A stretch of DNA of 64,000 nucleotides. Origin: Klebsormidium nitens (lineage: Eukaryota > Streptophyta > Klebsormidiophyceae > Klebsormidiales > Klebsormidiaceae). The translations under genes and the position numbers were made by a program. The notes under the pieces are model-generated. The model saw only the letters and a program-made list of their open reading frames with translations. It did no database searches and had not been told where the DNA came from. The stretch covers positions 169,527-233,526 of the forward strand of contig DF237029.1 in the NCBI GenBank assembly GCA_000708835.1, read 5' to 3'. The first letter of the stretch is position 1; every line of letters begins with the position of its first letter. This document shows positions 12,451 to 23,516 of the stretch, piece by piece.

Positions 12451-15400
12451 TCAAGCGGATGTTCGCTCGCTTTGCATGTTCTCACCTTTTGTGGGCGCTC
12501 CTTGTGCCGCCCTAGCAACTGACAACTCCGCTGATCCACTCGGTTCCGGCGCACCTGCTTGCCAGTCTCCTATTGACGAGATCTGAACCACCGTTTGAGA
12601 CGCCGATGCTTCTGTGTCCCCAGGAATCGAAGTCGCCTCTGCATCTTTTTTTGGTTTCACCTTCTTGGCCGAGTCCAGGCTCAGCCCTTCCATCGCAATC
12701 TCCGCTTCGATCTCTGCCAGCTCCGAGTCGATTGCATCCGAGTTTTCTCCGGCGCCGAGTCCTGTGGTGAAGAATCAATCTTACTTCACACACCGTAGCT
12801 TGTCTTTCATAATGCCGGCATTGCGTCCTTTCTAAACGAAATTCTGACACTGATAGGAGGATGAACCGCAAAAGCTTCAATGCGACTGGACACCTCGATC
12901 CACTTTTGCAAGTAAAGAGAGCCAATCACGAAATGGTTACAGAGAGGAGGTCAATCCTCCGAACTCGAATGTGCTTTCGTCATTTCTTTCTTGCCTTCGG
13001 ATCAACCGCGACTAGTGAGCGCGCGCTGTCACATCAGCAACAAATGCGGAAATAGAGCGGCTTACCCAGCGTGTCCTGTACTTCCTGGTGGCTCGTGAGT
13101 GCCCCGTCGACTTGCTGCATGCACGACTCAGCCTCCTCCAAGGTGACCGTCGAAGCCCGCAGCGTCTGCACCCCGGCCTGCAGCGCACTCGTTACCTGCC
13201 ACCGGAGCAGATTGCAGGAGGGTGTGGGGCCAGATACGAAACCCGAATTCATGTGGAGGAAGGTGGGGGTAAAGTGGGCGGTTGAATTTACTAACTCTAG
13301 CAACGATGAGAAGATGAATTTGGAGACCTTTCATTTGCCCTTGGCCGCCAAGAGTGGCTCGATCTTAGACCAGCAGTGTGGTCGGAGAGAACTACCTAGT
13401 AAAAGTGCAGAATGGGAAGCATGGAATATATGCGGTTTTGAAACAAAGTGAACCCAGTGAACCCAGTGAGCCGGAAGCAGACTCGAAGCTCTTGGAACCG
13501 CCCTCAAGCAGACGGGTTGGGTCGATACAGAAACGCACAAGACATGTAATTTGGTATGTCAAAAAGGCTTACCTGTTGCGTCACCTCAGCTTGGTCAACT
13601 TGCAGCAGCAGCTCTTCTAGCTTTGCGGCATAGTCGTTGCATTGCCGGGCCGCCCCCTCCCACAGCTTGAAGCGTCGCAGGCATCGCAGCCCCAGGGCAC
13701 GGTCCTTCTTTTTCACGGCGCTGTGAGCCGTCTCCCGAGCCCTGTAAGGGATTTCCTCGAATGAATAGACACAACGACGCCACTTGGGCAATCTCAATAC
13801 GAAACTCGGACGCTGAAAGGATTTTCGGAAGGATTTTTCTAGGAGGAAGGAGTTTTGTCAGCCTGTTTCCCTGTTTCTGCGATGCTGGTGACATCACTCT
13901 TTGGCCGGAGTCAGAGAGACGCTGATGTCCTTTAAAACTCTCTATCAGCGGCCGGCGAAAGGCGCTGGAAGGCGGGCCAGCCCGGACTCGCTTCCGACTT
14001 CAAACGTGTGAGTCCAGAATTTTCTTGGTCCGACATGTCGTATATGCTGATGCCATGGCTATCAAGAAGTAGGTCGATAGCCTATGACCTATCTGATGCT
14101 CTTGCAGCTCAAGATCTTGGGTCCAGTTCCACCACTCACTCGGCAGCTCGCCGCATCAGCGCTTCTGCACGTTCCTCCAGGCCCCGCATTGCACTCTTCA
14201 GGTGCACCCGCTGCCGGTCCTGATCCGTAACAGCCGGCACCCGTTTCTCCCCTCTGGCCGCAACCTTGACTCCGCGTACTTCCTTCCCCGCAGCCACAGT
14301 TGAAACCAGAGCAACCCTTCGCCGTCGCAGCAGTTCGTGCAGTACGAGCTGCGCCTCCCGGGGGTTTTGATGGATGGAAAGTAGGACGGGGTCCAGGAGG
14401 AGGACGGTGTGGCCTGAAGCGGGGGTGATCTCAGTCTCCACCTTGTCTGCCCGCTCCTGCAGAAACCAGACTGCTGTCATTAGGCAGGGGTCTGAAAGGC
14501 GCCCTGGCTTCAATGGTGGACTCTTTCTGATCTCTCCGTTGTGGACAGATAACATGGAAACAATGATACCGACGACCTAGCTTTGAGACTGCACTGTTCT
14601 GAATGAGATTGTCTGAAGAAAGTGGCAGCCTCTGCTCATATGAGGGTTCATTTCTCTGAGCAGCATGGAAAGCAGTGGTTGCGGAAGGTCAGTCGTGTTG
14701 ATTGTGTGGTGGATGCAGGCTGTGTCGACGACTTTCCTGAGTCTCTTTGTACGAAGAGTCCTGCAGGCCTATCTTATGTTGCCCAGTCCCTGTGCTTGGT
14801 AAAGTTCGCTTCGGTCCGTCAGTCTCGGCAAAAATCAGTTACCTTCAAAAGATCCATGATGACCATCTCCTCATCCAGCCGGATTCCGCTTGCATCTTCC
14901 CCTCCAAGAAGACCGCCAACAACTTGCTTGGCCACTGTTGCGCTCCTTGCCAGTTGTACAACAGACCATCGAATCCAGGAACGATCGTAGCTTCCCATAA
15001 GTCCACGGAAACTTTGCAGCTGTCTCCTGCGATGCATTTCGACCTGGGGTGGACCAAAAATCAGCTTTTGGCTGAGACTGCTCTAAATTACTGAAATACA
15101 GTCTGATTGGGTCTAAGCATCCCCCTTATTTTCGGCTTTTTTGTTGATTAACACAATAGAGAGCAAGTGGAACATGGATGACATGTTGCTAATGAGCCTG
15201 AAGGCAAGTCCACGAGGCTTCAGATGACTTAAAGTGCAAACATGCAATACTGGAAAGTCAGAAGACAAGTACAATGTATATCCATGCTTGTTTGCAGGCC
15301 TTCCTCCTTATTAAGTACTTCTTACCAGAACCTGGTCCAAGCCCAAAGGTTTCAGGCCGCCCCTTTTGAACATCACATTCCTGACCTGCATCAGTTTTTA

Positions 15401-15826
15401 GACAACATTAGACATTCTAAAGTAAGTCTTGTATGTTACGGAAAGACTTTGAAAGTCTTTCTGTAAAGAGCACAGAAGCAGCATCGCAACTATAGCCTGG
15501 TGGTACTATTGAGGCATGGGAGGAGGTGGAATCTCTGCATGGGAGGAGGTGGACACGAGGTTCACCTACCATGCAACTCTCATATACGGATATCAACGCG
15601 GTTGTGTGGTTCTCACCTCCTCAGTCTTGATGATAGTCGCTTGAAGATGTGCTCTTGCCACAAGCAAGATGACACCGCGCCAAAACTCAAAATGTGATTC
15701 GAAATTCTCGTCTTGGGTGCTGAAAGCTCTGAGCCTGGCTTGCATCCGAGTCTCATCATTCCATTCCGGCAATGACCGCTGCAGAAACTCTTCAACGCCC
15801 AGTGTGGAGGACATTGCGGCTGGCAA
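12451..15826 (-). CDS. CHMP7: ESCRT-III-related Snf7 protein CHMP7
   Basis: Seven exons in phase (15826-15617, 15385-15326, 15043-14843, 14456-14140, 13741-13573, 13195-13066, 12761-12451) give 465 residues. The N-terminal half has the CHMP7 signature: ARLRAFSTQ, FWRGVILLVAR and the block FKRGGLKPLGLDQVL, as in the tandem winged-helix region that binds nuclear-envelope proteins and membrane. The second half (about 240-400) is a Snf7-like helical region (LGLRCLRRFKLWE, LEEAESCMQQVD). The last exon is acidic then Ser/Ala-rich and may carry a MIT-interacting motif (IDSELAEIEAEIAMEGL). CHMP7 nucleates ESCRT-III during nuclear-envelope sealing in animals and yeast. A second Met four codons in could also start the protein. 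The length is close to plant homologues. Confidence 0.88.
15512..15560. repeat. Short tandem repeat in CHMP7 intron 1
   Basis: GCATGGGAGGAGGTGGA occurs twice, 25 bases apart, in the first intron of CHMP7. It is a minor repeat with no clear function. Confidence 0.7.
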
Positions 15827-16384
15827 GCCAATGTCCTTTCGATTTGAGCTTAATCAGATTCCGACAGCTTCCGCCGAGGTCCACAAGGAGCATGAAACCA
15901 CTTCTCTCCTTTCAGACCGAGGCTGGCCCCATGTGCCTGACGCCCCAACTTCAAGCCCGTCTGTTCTGGTTTCAAAACCTCCGCCATTTTGAACCTTGCG
16001 CCATCGAAATCTGAGTCTAATTTAGCTGATCTGTCCCACAGGGCCACAATGCCACTGTATGGGCACTGCTCAGCAGCTGGTGCACTATAGTGTTTTAGGG
16101 GTTTTGGTCGGCGACATGCGACCCTTCACATTCGCCAAAACCGCAGGCGCTCGTGAGCTGGACACTCGGACCCGGTCGCCGCGAAGTGATGCTGATTGAT
16201 CTGCACATGCTGAGGCTTCGAAGCCTGAGCACAGCACCCGCTGCAAGCTGTGCACCCAAGGCGCCTGAAGGGGGCTATTGAGATTAAAGGGGGTGCAAGA
16301 ATGTCTACCAAATCGATGCCAGGTGTGCGGTGGCTTCATCAAGCTTCAAACCAGTGCTTGTAGTCAAGGCCACATTGAAGCGCC
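15827..16384. promoter_or_regulatory. Divergent promoter region, CHMP7 and PIG-V
   Basis: These 558 bases separate the two start codons of a head-to-head pair and must hold the leaders and core promoters of both genes. I could not identify a specific element. Confidence 0.4.
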
Positions 16385-19300
16385 ATGGGCCCCTCCAAGC
16401 CTTCCATCCTTTCTGCCGCACTGCTGTCGCGGGCAACTATTGTTGTCTTCACAGTCTGCTTCCACTCGTTTGCCGACAACTATGACACCTCCTCTGAGCT
16501 TGATGCGGACTGTTTGCACACACATTCCAATCTAAGACAGAAGTTGTGGCTCAAAAGTGGAACCTCACCAGTGACTGGCCCCCTAGACAGATACATCACA
16601 TGGGACGCCGTGCACTTTGTGCGCATTGCAAAGTGTGGCTATGAGTTTGAGCAGAGCTTTGCATTCTTCCCTGCCCTCCCGCTAGTGATGCGCACACTTT
16701 CGACAACCTTTCTGTGGCCCCTTAGCGGCCTCTTGGGGGAGCGGGGGACGCTCTGGCTCTCCGGGTTGCTGCTGTCAAATTGTGCCTTTGTTGCATCAGC
16801 GGTCTTCCTACACAGGTAGGTAGGTACGAATGCCAGACTGACTGTTGCGTGGTTCAAAGGGAAAATTAGTGTCTGGCATACCTCCAAACAGGCCCTGATC
16901 TCATAAGCCATACCACCAAATTATCGCCTCTGCTATGGTTAGCTCGAAGAGTGATACTGAGAAAGCAAGACTCTGATGTGCAGATTGGGGTTGGCCACCC
17001 TGCGCGATGAAGAGCTGGCGTATCGAGCGGCGCTCCTCTACTGCTGGAATCCAGCCTCAATCTTCTACTCCTCCGTGTATCCTCCTTTGTCACAAACTTT
17101 GTTGACGGGTCTCCTGTGTTACCACCCTAGATCGTGTAAGCTGTCGACGTCCATCTTCTTGGATCTTTGCTGCTAGGTTGAGGACTTAGAAAAGTAGATT
17201 GCCCCGCCAACCAACTGTCAATGATTGCCTCCTTTCGGTCCTACCGGCACTAGTCAAGCTTCAATCGACATCTTTGACTGCACTTGAGCAGTTACACCGA
17301 GAGCCTCTTTGCTCTGGCGTCCTTTGCGGGGATGCTCTACCTGGTGCAGCGCAGGAGGGCCTTGTCCCTGCTTCTCCTGGCTGCCTCAACGTCCGTCCGG
17401 TCCAACGGCATCTTGCACGCGTACTTCTTCGTTTTTGAAGCTGCGGCGACAGCTTCCGAGCACTGGAAGGAAGCACTAGAGGTACGATGTAGCCCTCTTT
17501 GCTGCAACATCCATGTGTCTCTTGGAGAATCTTCTTCGTTTTTCAGGACTGTGTTAGATCCTTACCTTGAAGTTGAGCCGTCTTCAGACTTTCTCCCTCG
17601 TCTCAAGTATAGGTAAGAAGCACTCTGCCCGTAAGTAGACGACGAGCAATCTCGTCCACAACGCGTCCTTTGTCATGAGCACGGGTCCATAACAGCTTCC
17701 TGTGACGTCACAATCCTGTCCGCAGGCCCTGTCACGGAAGAAGGAGCCCGAAGCTCCCGCTTACACTCGCACAAGCTCTGCACTCGTCTACGCCCTCTTT
17801 GCGGTGCTCAGGGGCGTGGTCTGGAGCGCGCTAGTCTGCACACCGTTTGCCCTCTTCCAAGCATACGGGTACCAGCAGGTTTGCGTGAAGGGCGACCAAC
17901 GCCAGCCGTGGTGCAGTAACACCATACCGTACATCTATGGCTACGTCCAAGACCGGTACTGGTAAGTGCCGCCAAGATCATAGCATCGCTGATGGACCCG
18001 TCAGAGTCGAGTGGTGTCGCCGGGCTGTTACGGTGATCGTGAGAATTTTGTAAAAGACGTCAGGAAAATGATTAAGGGAAGTTGAAAGGTCTCTGGTACA
18101 TGTTCATCTTTTCCATCTCCACGAACGACTTCAAGTTCGATTCCGTTTCCTCCGACCGGAAAGAAGACTAGTGACTGTTGAAGGTTTTGACGGGCCCAGA
18201 TCATAAGATTCGCGGAGCTCAACAGTTGACTTGCAACACGCAACGAAGAAAGATAACGCTGCTTCTGATTGCTTCTGATTGCATCTGATTGCGTCTCCTT
18301 GCGACACATTGAGTAGGTGCGGGCCTTCGGTCGCTCTCAAATAGAACCAGTTGCATCTTAGATCCATTTTGCTGACGTACTCCTTAGCTCCATCTTGAAC
18401 AACTTCGCTCAGAGTACCAACTTTAGATTCTTGTTGTTTCTCTCTACGTCCGCCCCAATCTGCCTCGACGTCTCTCCAGGAACGTGGGCTTCCTCCGCTA
18501 CTTCCGCCTCCAGCAGCTGCCCAACTTCCTGCTCGCCTCGCCCATGATCGCCCTCTCCGTGGCTGCCGTTGTATCATACGCCCTCCACGACCCAGCCCGC
18601 TTCTTCCTCCTCCACCTGTGGCCCACCTATACAAGAGAACCACCAGGCAAAGCCATTGCAAGCAGCGAAGACAAAGCGGGGGCGCCGGGAGACCCTGGCA
18701 CGAAGCGGGACAGAAGTACGTCAAAAATGTCCGGTTCGCAGTTGCTGACGAAGCGGAACGGGGGAGGGGTAGAGAGCTCGCAGCCTTTTGCGGAGGCGCT
18801 TTCTGCGCTGGGGGACTGGCAGCGGCCAGTGGGGCCTGAGGCGGGCTTCTTCTCGCCGGACGTGCTGTGCTTCACGCACCAGCTGGCAATCATGGTCTGC
18901 GTTGCCACGCTCATCATGCACGTACAGGTGGGACGACCCGTTGGATGACGTCGTTGTCCTGCTTTCCTTGCGCTTTGGGATTGGATTTTGTTTGAAGAGG
19001 GAAAGGCATCCGGGCGGCATAAGATGTGCTGGAGAATTGCGTGGAAAGATCGGGTGCGATATGACTTGCTGTGGTTCGGAGGCCTCCTTAGTACTTCATT
19101 GCTCTTTAGAGAGTGGAGCTTGCGGTTCTTTGAAGTAACCCAAGACTGGAAAAGCCAATCAGAAGATGACGTGTGTGGTTTATAGTTTCAGGCCCCGACT
19201 GGTGATAGTACGACCTCCATCAGAAGAGATCTTGATGTTTTTTCTGTTGGATCACAGTCTCCAGTCAGTTCAGTCTCCGAGTTCTGACGTCTGATGGATT

Positions 19301-19603
19301 CCACATCTTTACTTTGTGTTCGACAAAGTCTCATTGGATTCTTAAGTGCGCCTTGTTCACACGTATTGTGCGACTGCGCAGGTTGCGACACGCTTTCTGT
19401 CGGCCAGCCCCGTGGTATACTGGTACGCCGCTGGTTTGTGTAGGGATCGGAAGCAGGCACGAAACCATAGCAAAGAGATAAGTAGAGGCCGAAAAGGCCT
19501 TCCGAAGGAGTTTGGCAGCATTTACCGATGGATCTGGGGTACGTTCATCGGCTACAGTGTGATTGGAACGCTGCTCTTTACGAACTTCTATCCATTCACT
19601 TAG
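16385..19603 (+). CDS. PIGV: GPI mannosyltransferase 2 (PIG-V)
   Basis: Six exons in phase (16385-16815, 16984-17076, 17292-17481, 17726-17961, 18480-18927, 19382-19603) give 539 residues. PIG-V is an ER multi-pass enzyme (family GT76) that transfers the second mannose from dolichol-phosphate-mannose to the GPI precursor. Features seen: the lumenal loop ITWDAVHFVRIAKCGYEFEQ with the catalytic-type Asp, the block CWNPASIFYSSVYTESLFAL, VRSNG, the Tyr/Trp-rich stretch ending VQDRYW, and FLRYFRLQQLPNFLLASP. Many hydrophobic helices alternate with these loops, and the protein ends in a membrane segment. A hydrophilic insertion (about residues 362-430, Lys/Gly/Ser-rich) lies before the last two membrane segments. 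The start is the first Met before the first membrane helix. Confidence 0.9.
18262..18299. repeat. Microrepeat in PIG-V intron 4
   Basis: Three to four copies of a 10-base unit close to TTCTGATTGC lie in the intron before exon 5. Confidence 0.7.
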
Positions 19604-20528
19604 CTGAAGCGGTTTGCAGGAAAAAGCGGGGCTGCGTGACACCAGAATAACGTACAACCTCCGGAGGCGTTTGATTGCCTGGAAACATGTTTATAACTCA
19701 ACACTCCCGTAGTACGCTCCTGAGCAAGCATGATGATGTGCCGCGCGAATTTCGCCGGCGGTCGCACTCAGTGCGCTCTTATATCCGTCAGTTACCGTCA
19801 GGCTTAGAGCCTACGTGTGCGCGCTAACCACACGCGGGAAGTGCAATATATTGTTAATAGCAGCGAATTTCGCATCCATCTCAAAACATGGGCATTATGA
19901 AGGCGACTTTAACTGACGGTATAGAGGCTCGACGGGGTGTAGCTTACTCGTCAGGTCGTCATGCAGCATCTCGTGCAAAAGCTTAAGGCAGGCTTAAGGG
20001 CCTTTGTTTTTGGTGGCTTTGCACGCAGCACCGTGAAATGCACGTAGCCAAGACCGTCAGACGGTTTGCGATTGACCACCCAAAAGCGTCTCGGGGTTCA
20101 TGGTCTGGTATGCATTGTTCTGCGAGCACTCGTGCTTACGCTCCTCAGTCCAGCCACAAAAGGTCTTTTAGCTGAACTGCCGCATTTATTATTATGAGAG
20201 TAAACGAGCGGCCCTCGATCTGCCTTCGGACTAGCGGCCGGTTTGACATAGCCACCCCCGTAATATGTATGCATGGAAGCAGCTACAGTCAAGTCATCGA
20301 TTACAGACGATTACGCGATTGCTCAACAAACATAAAAGCTCATTTCCGTCGGATACACGAAGAATGGAAGCTTTGAGAAAGGAGTCGGGGCATTCTTCAG
20401 CGCGCCGGTGAGATACACGAAGTGCTCGACGGCGCGCAAGCTGGTCAAGAATCTGAATTGGAAGCCTCAAGTGCAAATTCTGTCCGCGGGTCGACATGAT
20501 TTTTTGAGATGGACGGTGCTGACTTGTA
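19604..20528. other. Convergent intergenic region
   Basis: This holds the 3' flanks of PIG-V (rightward) and of the Uma2-like gene (leftward). No gene or mobile element was recognised. Confidence 0.5.
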
Positions 20529-22326
20529 TCATTCTTTCGCCTTGGGCTTCCCGATTGATTTCAGGATTGCCTCCGTGGAGATCGCCAGCCCCGGGAAAAG
20601 GTCGGGCCGAGGAGCGAGCGTTTCTGCGCCGCGGAGACTCTTCGGACTTTCCTTGCGCCCCTCAATCCACGTCCTTCGGTCATAGGTGTAGAACTCTTCA
20701 CCATAGGGATCGACGATCAGAACGAAAGCCGCGCCGGCCCTCAGCCAATCGTCCGCCTTGTCAAAGACAGACTGCTTCATCTGCAGAGATGCGGGTATGC
20801 AAAGCTCTCAGGCAGTACTGAATCACAGATGCCAAGACAAACAAGCGGCGTCCACCTTGTAAAATGTGTGAGTCTGCGTACGTAGAGCTTGACGATGATG
20901 CGCGAACTGGTGGAACAAGAAAGAAACCAGGAGTCCTGCCCACCCCAACTTATTACTGAGAAGAGTTGGCGGTGCGGCTGATGCAAGCGTGCCACACTCC
21001 AAAATACTGTTTAAATCTACTAAAGATGGCCTCAGGTGACAAAAAGAAAGTTTGACTACGTTCTGCGCATTAGGGCCTGATGCACAGTAAGTAAAAGATC
21101 ACAAGCCTCGCTGGGTTGGGCTGACTTCGATTGATCTGCGAAATTGCGGTTGATGCTCTCATTTCTGTGGCTCGCGCCAGAAGGCGATCACGAGGTGAGG
21201 ACAGTTATCTCGTGGAGCATCAACCAACGACAAGGCAAAAGCTCTCGAGAAGGTGTGTGCTGAAAGCTTTGCATAATCAACGGTGCGTCCAAGTATCCGC
21301 CATCAGCCTGCACTGCTGGCAGCCGCTTGATGACGATCGCCATAGACCAGAAAGCGTGCTGATTTTGAGCTGACTTTAAGCTATTATAAAAGATTCAGCG
21401 GTGTCCACCTGGAAAGCCGATCAGAATCTAAACTTAAAAGTACAAAACTAGTCTTTGAACAAACCGCACATGTGAACAAACGACATATCTGAACAAACCA
21501 CCTGGGTGAATGAGCACCCAGGAATCCTTCGAGACGGACCCCGATGCCTAGCGGCCTTAACTTGACAGCTGGCTGCTGGACACTTCTATTAACCTTCAAC
21601 ACGGCAACCCGGACCGATGAACAAGCAGAGCTTGCAACAGCAACAATGCCAGTAGCATGAAGATTTCTCTTGAACTTACCGAGCTCGCGTCAGTGCTGTC
21701 AGTGCTCGGTGGAAGCATCTCGACCAGCAGAGCATTCGGGCAGCCATTAAGCTGAGGCTCCTCCCTGTTCACCACTTCTCCGAAAGAAGAGCGAGACATC
21801 AGCCATGCGGCTGGCACCAGCAAAGCCTTCTGCTCCTTTAAGTAGATGTCAGATAAGTCCTCCAGAACCTTGACCCTTTCGTACACTTCAATACTGAAGG
21901 CAGTGTCGCCCCCACCCACAAAGAAAACCTTTCTATCGGACTTTCTGATATCACTTGCCCAATTTCCGAGCTGGCGGACAATCTCACCGCCAAGAGCGCA
22001 TCCTATAATGCAATCGTCACTCTGTTGCCCCGAGTTTCTAATTTGCAGCCAGGAAAATGCTCAGAGAGCACCTCGAGCTGGTATGCTGAGACGGGCTCTG
22101 CAAACTCAAGCGCCTTAATGCCATACTTTCGCAAGAGCGTGGAAGTGTTCAGCTTATTATCCTGAGTCTGGGCGACGTTCGCCTCCTCAGCGTGAGAATC
22201 AGGAAGTGCCCTCCTCTTCTGGCCCCCAGCAAAAAATTTGCACGGGCTTCTCCGCCCAATCAGGCCTTGCTTCTTGTTACGTAGGGCTTTGCATGAGACA
22301 GCGGCAAGGGAAGCAACGGCAGCCAT
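20529..22326 (-). CDS. Uma2 (DUF820) family protein with putative transit peptide and apparent frameshift
   Basis: Uma2 proteins have a PD-(D/E)XK nuclease fold and are abundant in cyanobacteria. The last exon (20780-20529) is clearly this family: KADDWLRAGAAFVLIVDP and a C-terminal block with LFPGLAI. The middle block (about 22005-21680, donor GTAAGT) contains GEIVRQLGNW and NALLVEMLPPS. The first block (from Met 22326) begins with a basic Ser/Ala/Arg-rich leader of about 50 residues, like a plastid transit peptide, then YQLEVLSEHFPGCKLE, matching the Uma2 N-terminus. The first and middle blocks abut in different frames near 22000: the first frame hits TAG at about 22002 while the family-like frame resumes at once. 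Either two extra bases, an assembly error or an unrecognised intron explains this. The positions where Asp is expected read PA (VPAAWLM) and PN (CPNALL), so catalysis looks doubtful. Confidence 0.65.
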
Positions 22327-23516
22327 TTTTTTTTCTGAGGTGCCACCGTGGCGCCGTCTGCGTTCCTAGCACAGACTCGACAGAGCGCTGAACAAGCCTC
22401 AGCCTCGCGGGGCTTTCTGTATGTTGCACGATATCAAATGACGTTACAGCCTGCATACCGGAGTCTATGCATTGCATTATTGAAAGCTGGCTTCCGAGTC
22501 TTTCTGTGCATCTTTAGGTCGGGTATATCAATTTTCTTGATTAGGTGTTTGTTCAACTTCGGTGAAGCACCAAAACCGGCCGGGCCAGGACTTGCAAGGC
22601 GTACCCCATAAGGTGATCCCCTTCGCGCCGAACCCCGTTAACGGCTCCAAACCCTCCTCAACCCACACGTTGGACGCAAACGTTTGGACGCGAGCGTGCA
22701 AGAAGCACATCGGGCGGACCGGACTCAGCCTGCGTCAGTTAGGGCCATTGTGCCATTCAGTTATCTCTATACCGTAGCTACCTCGATCGTACTGCATGCG
22801 CCAATTTAAGACATGCATCTTCAAAGACATAGCTATTGTAATTCTCTGCGGTCAAGTAGTACCTTAGTCGACTCTTCAAGAATGTGTTCCCCTCTCCGCT
22901 AATTTTCTTCAAGACTATATCTTCAGTATACGAAAGTTCGATGGTTTCTCCGCTGCAAATCTGTACAACGGTTCGATAGTTCCTCCGCTGCAAATTCGTG
23001 ATTCTGACATTCTCACTTTTCTGAAATTTTCCTTAGAGCGTGCTACAATACGACGGTTACTGGCATGCACATGCGCATTAATTTGAATTGGAGAGATCTG
23101 AGAACCATCTCGCATTTTAAGCACGGTCTATTTGTCTTCAGATACGTAAGTACCCATACTCGTCTAAACATCAATTATGCAGGAGCTTTTTTTTTACCTC
23201 GTCCGCTGCAAAATGATCGAACTATCTTATCACATCTGCCCACAACCTCTTTGTGACCCTGTACAAACTTTCCTAATTTTTACATGCTTTTGCCGAACTG
23301 ACACTGGTATGTTCCTCCGATGTCGCTTTCCTATCACATAACCGTCTTCTAGTAACTACTTCAAGACTCTACAAACACACCTTCCGCTGAAGCATTATCC
23401 ACAACCTTTGAACGTTTCTCAGCGTAACCCTTCTATTCGACCTCCCCCTCCTATCCTTATACGCTTTCCGCGAAGCTTCCGAACCATCTTAGCATTCCGT
23501 AACCTTTTTCTGCACA
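22327..23516. other. Intergenic region with a short degenerate repeat
   Basis: No gene is seen. A degenerate repeat built on TCCGCTGCAAAT occurs at about 22931-22967 and 22969-23003, with CCGCTGCAAA and TCGAACTAT again near 23207-23226. Confidence 0.5.
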
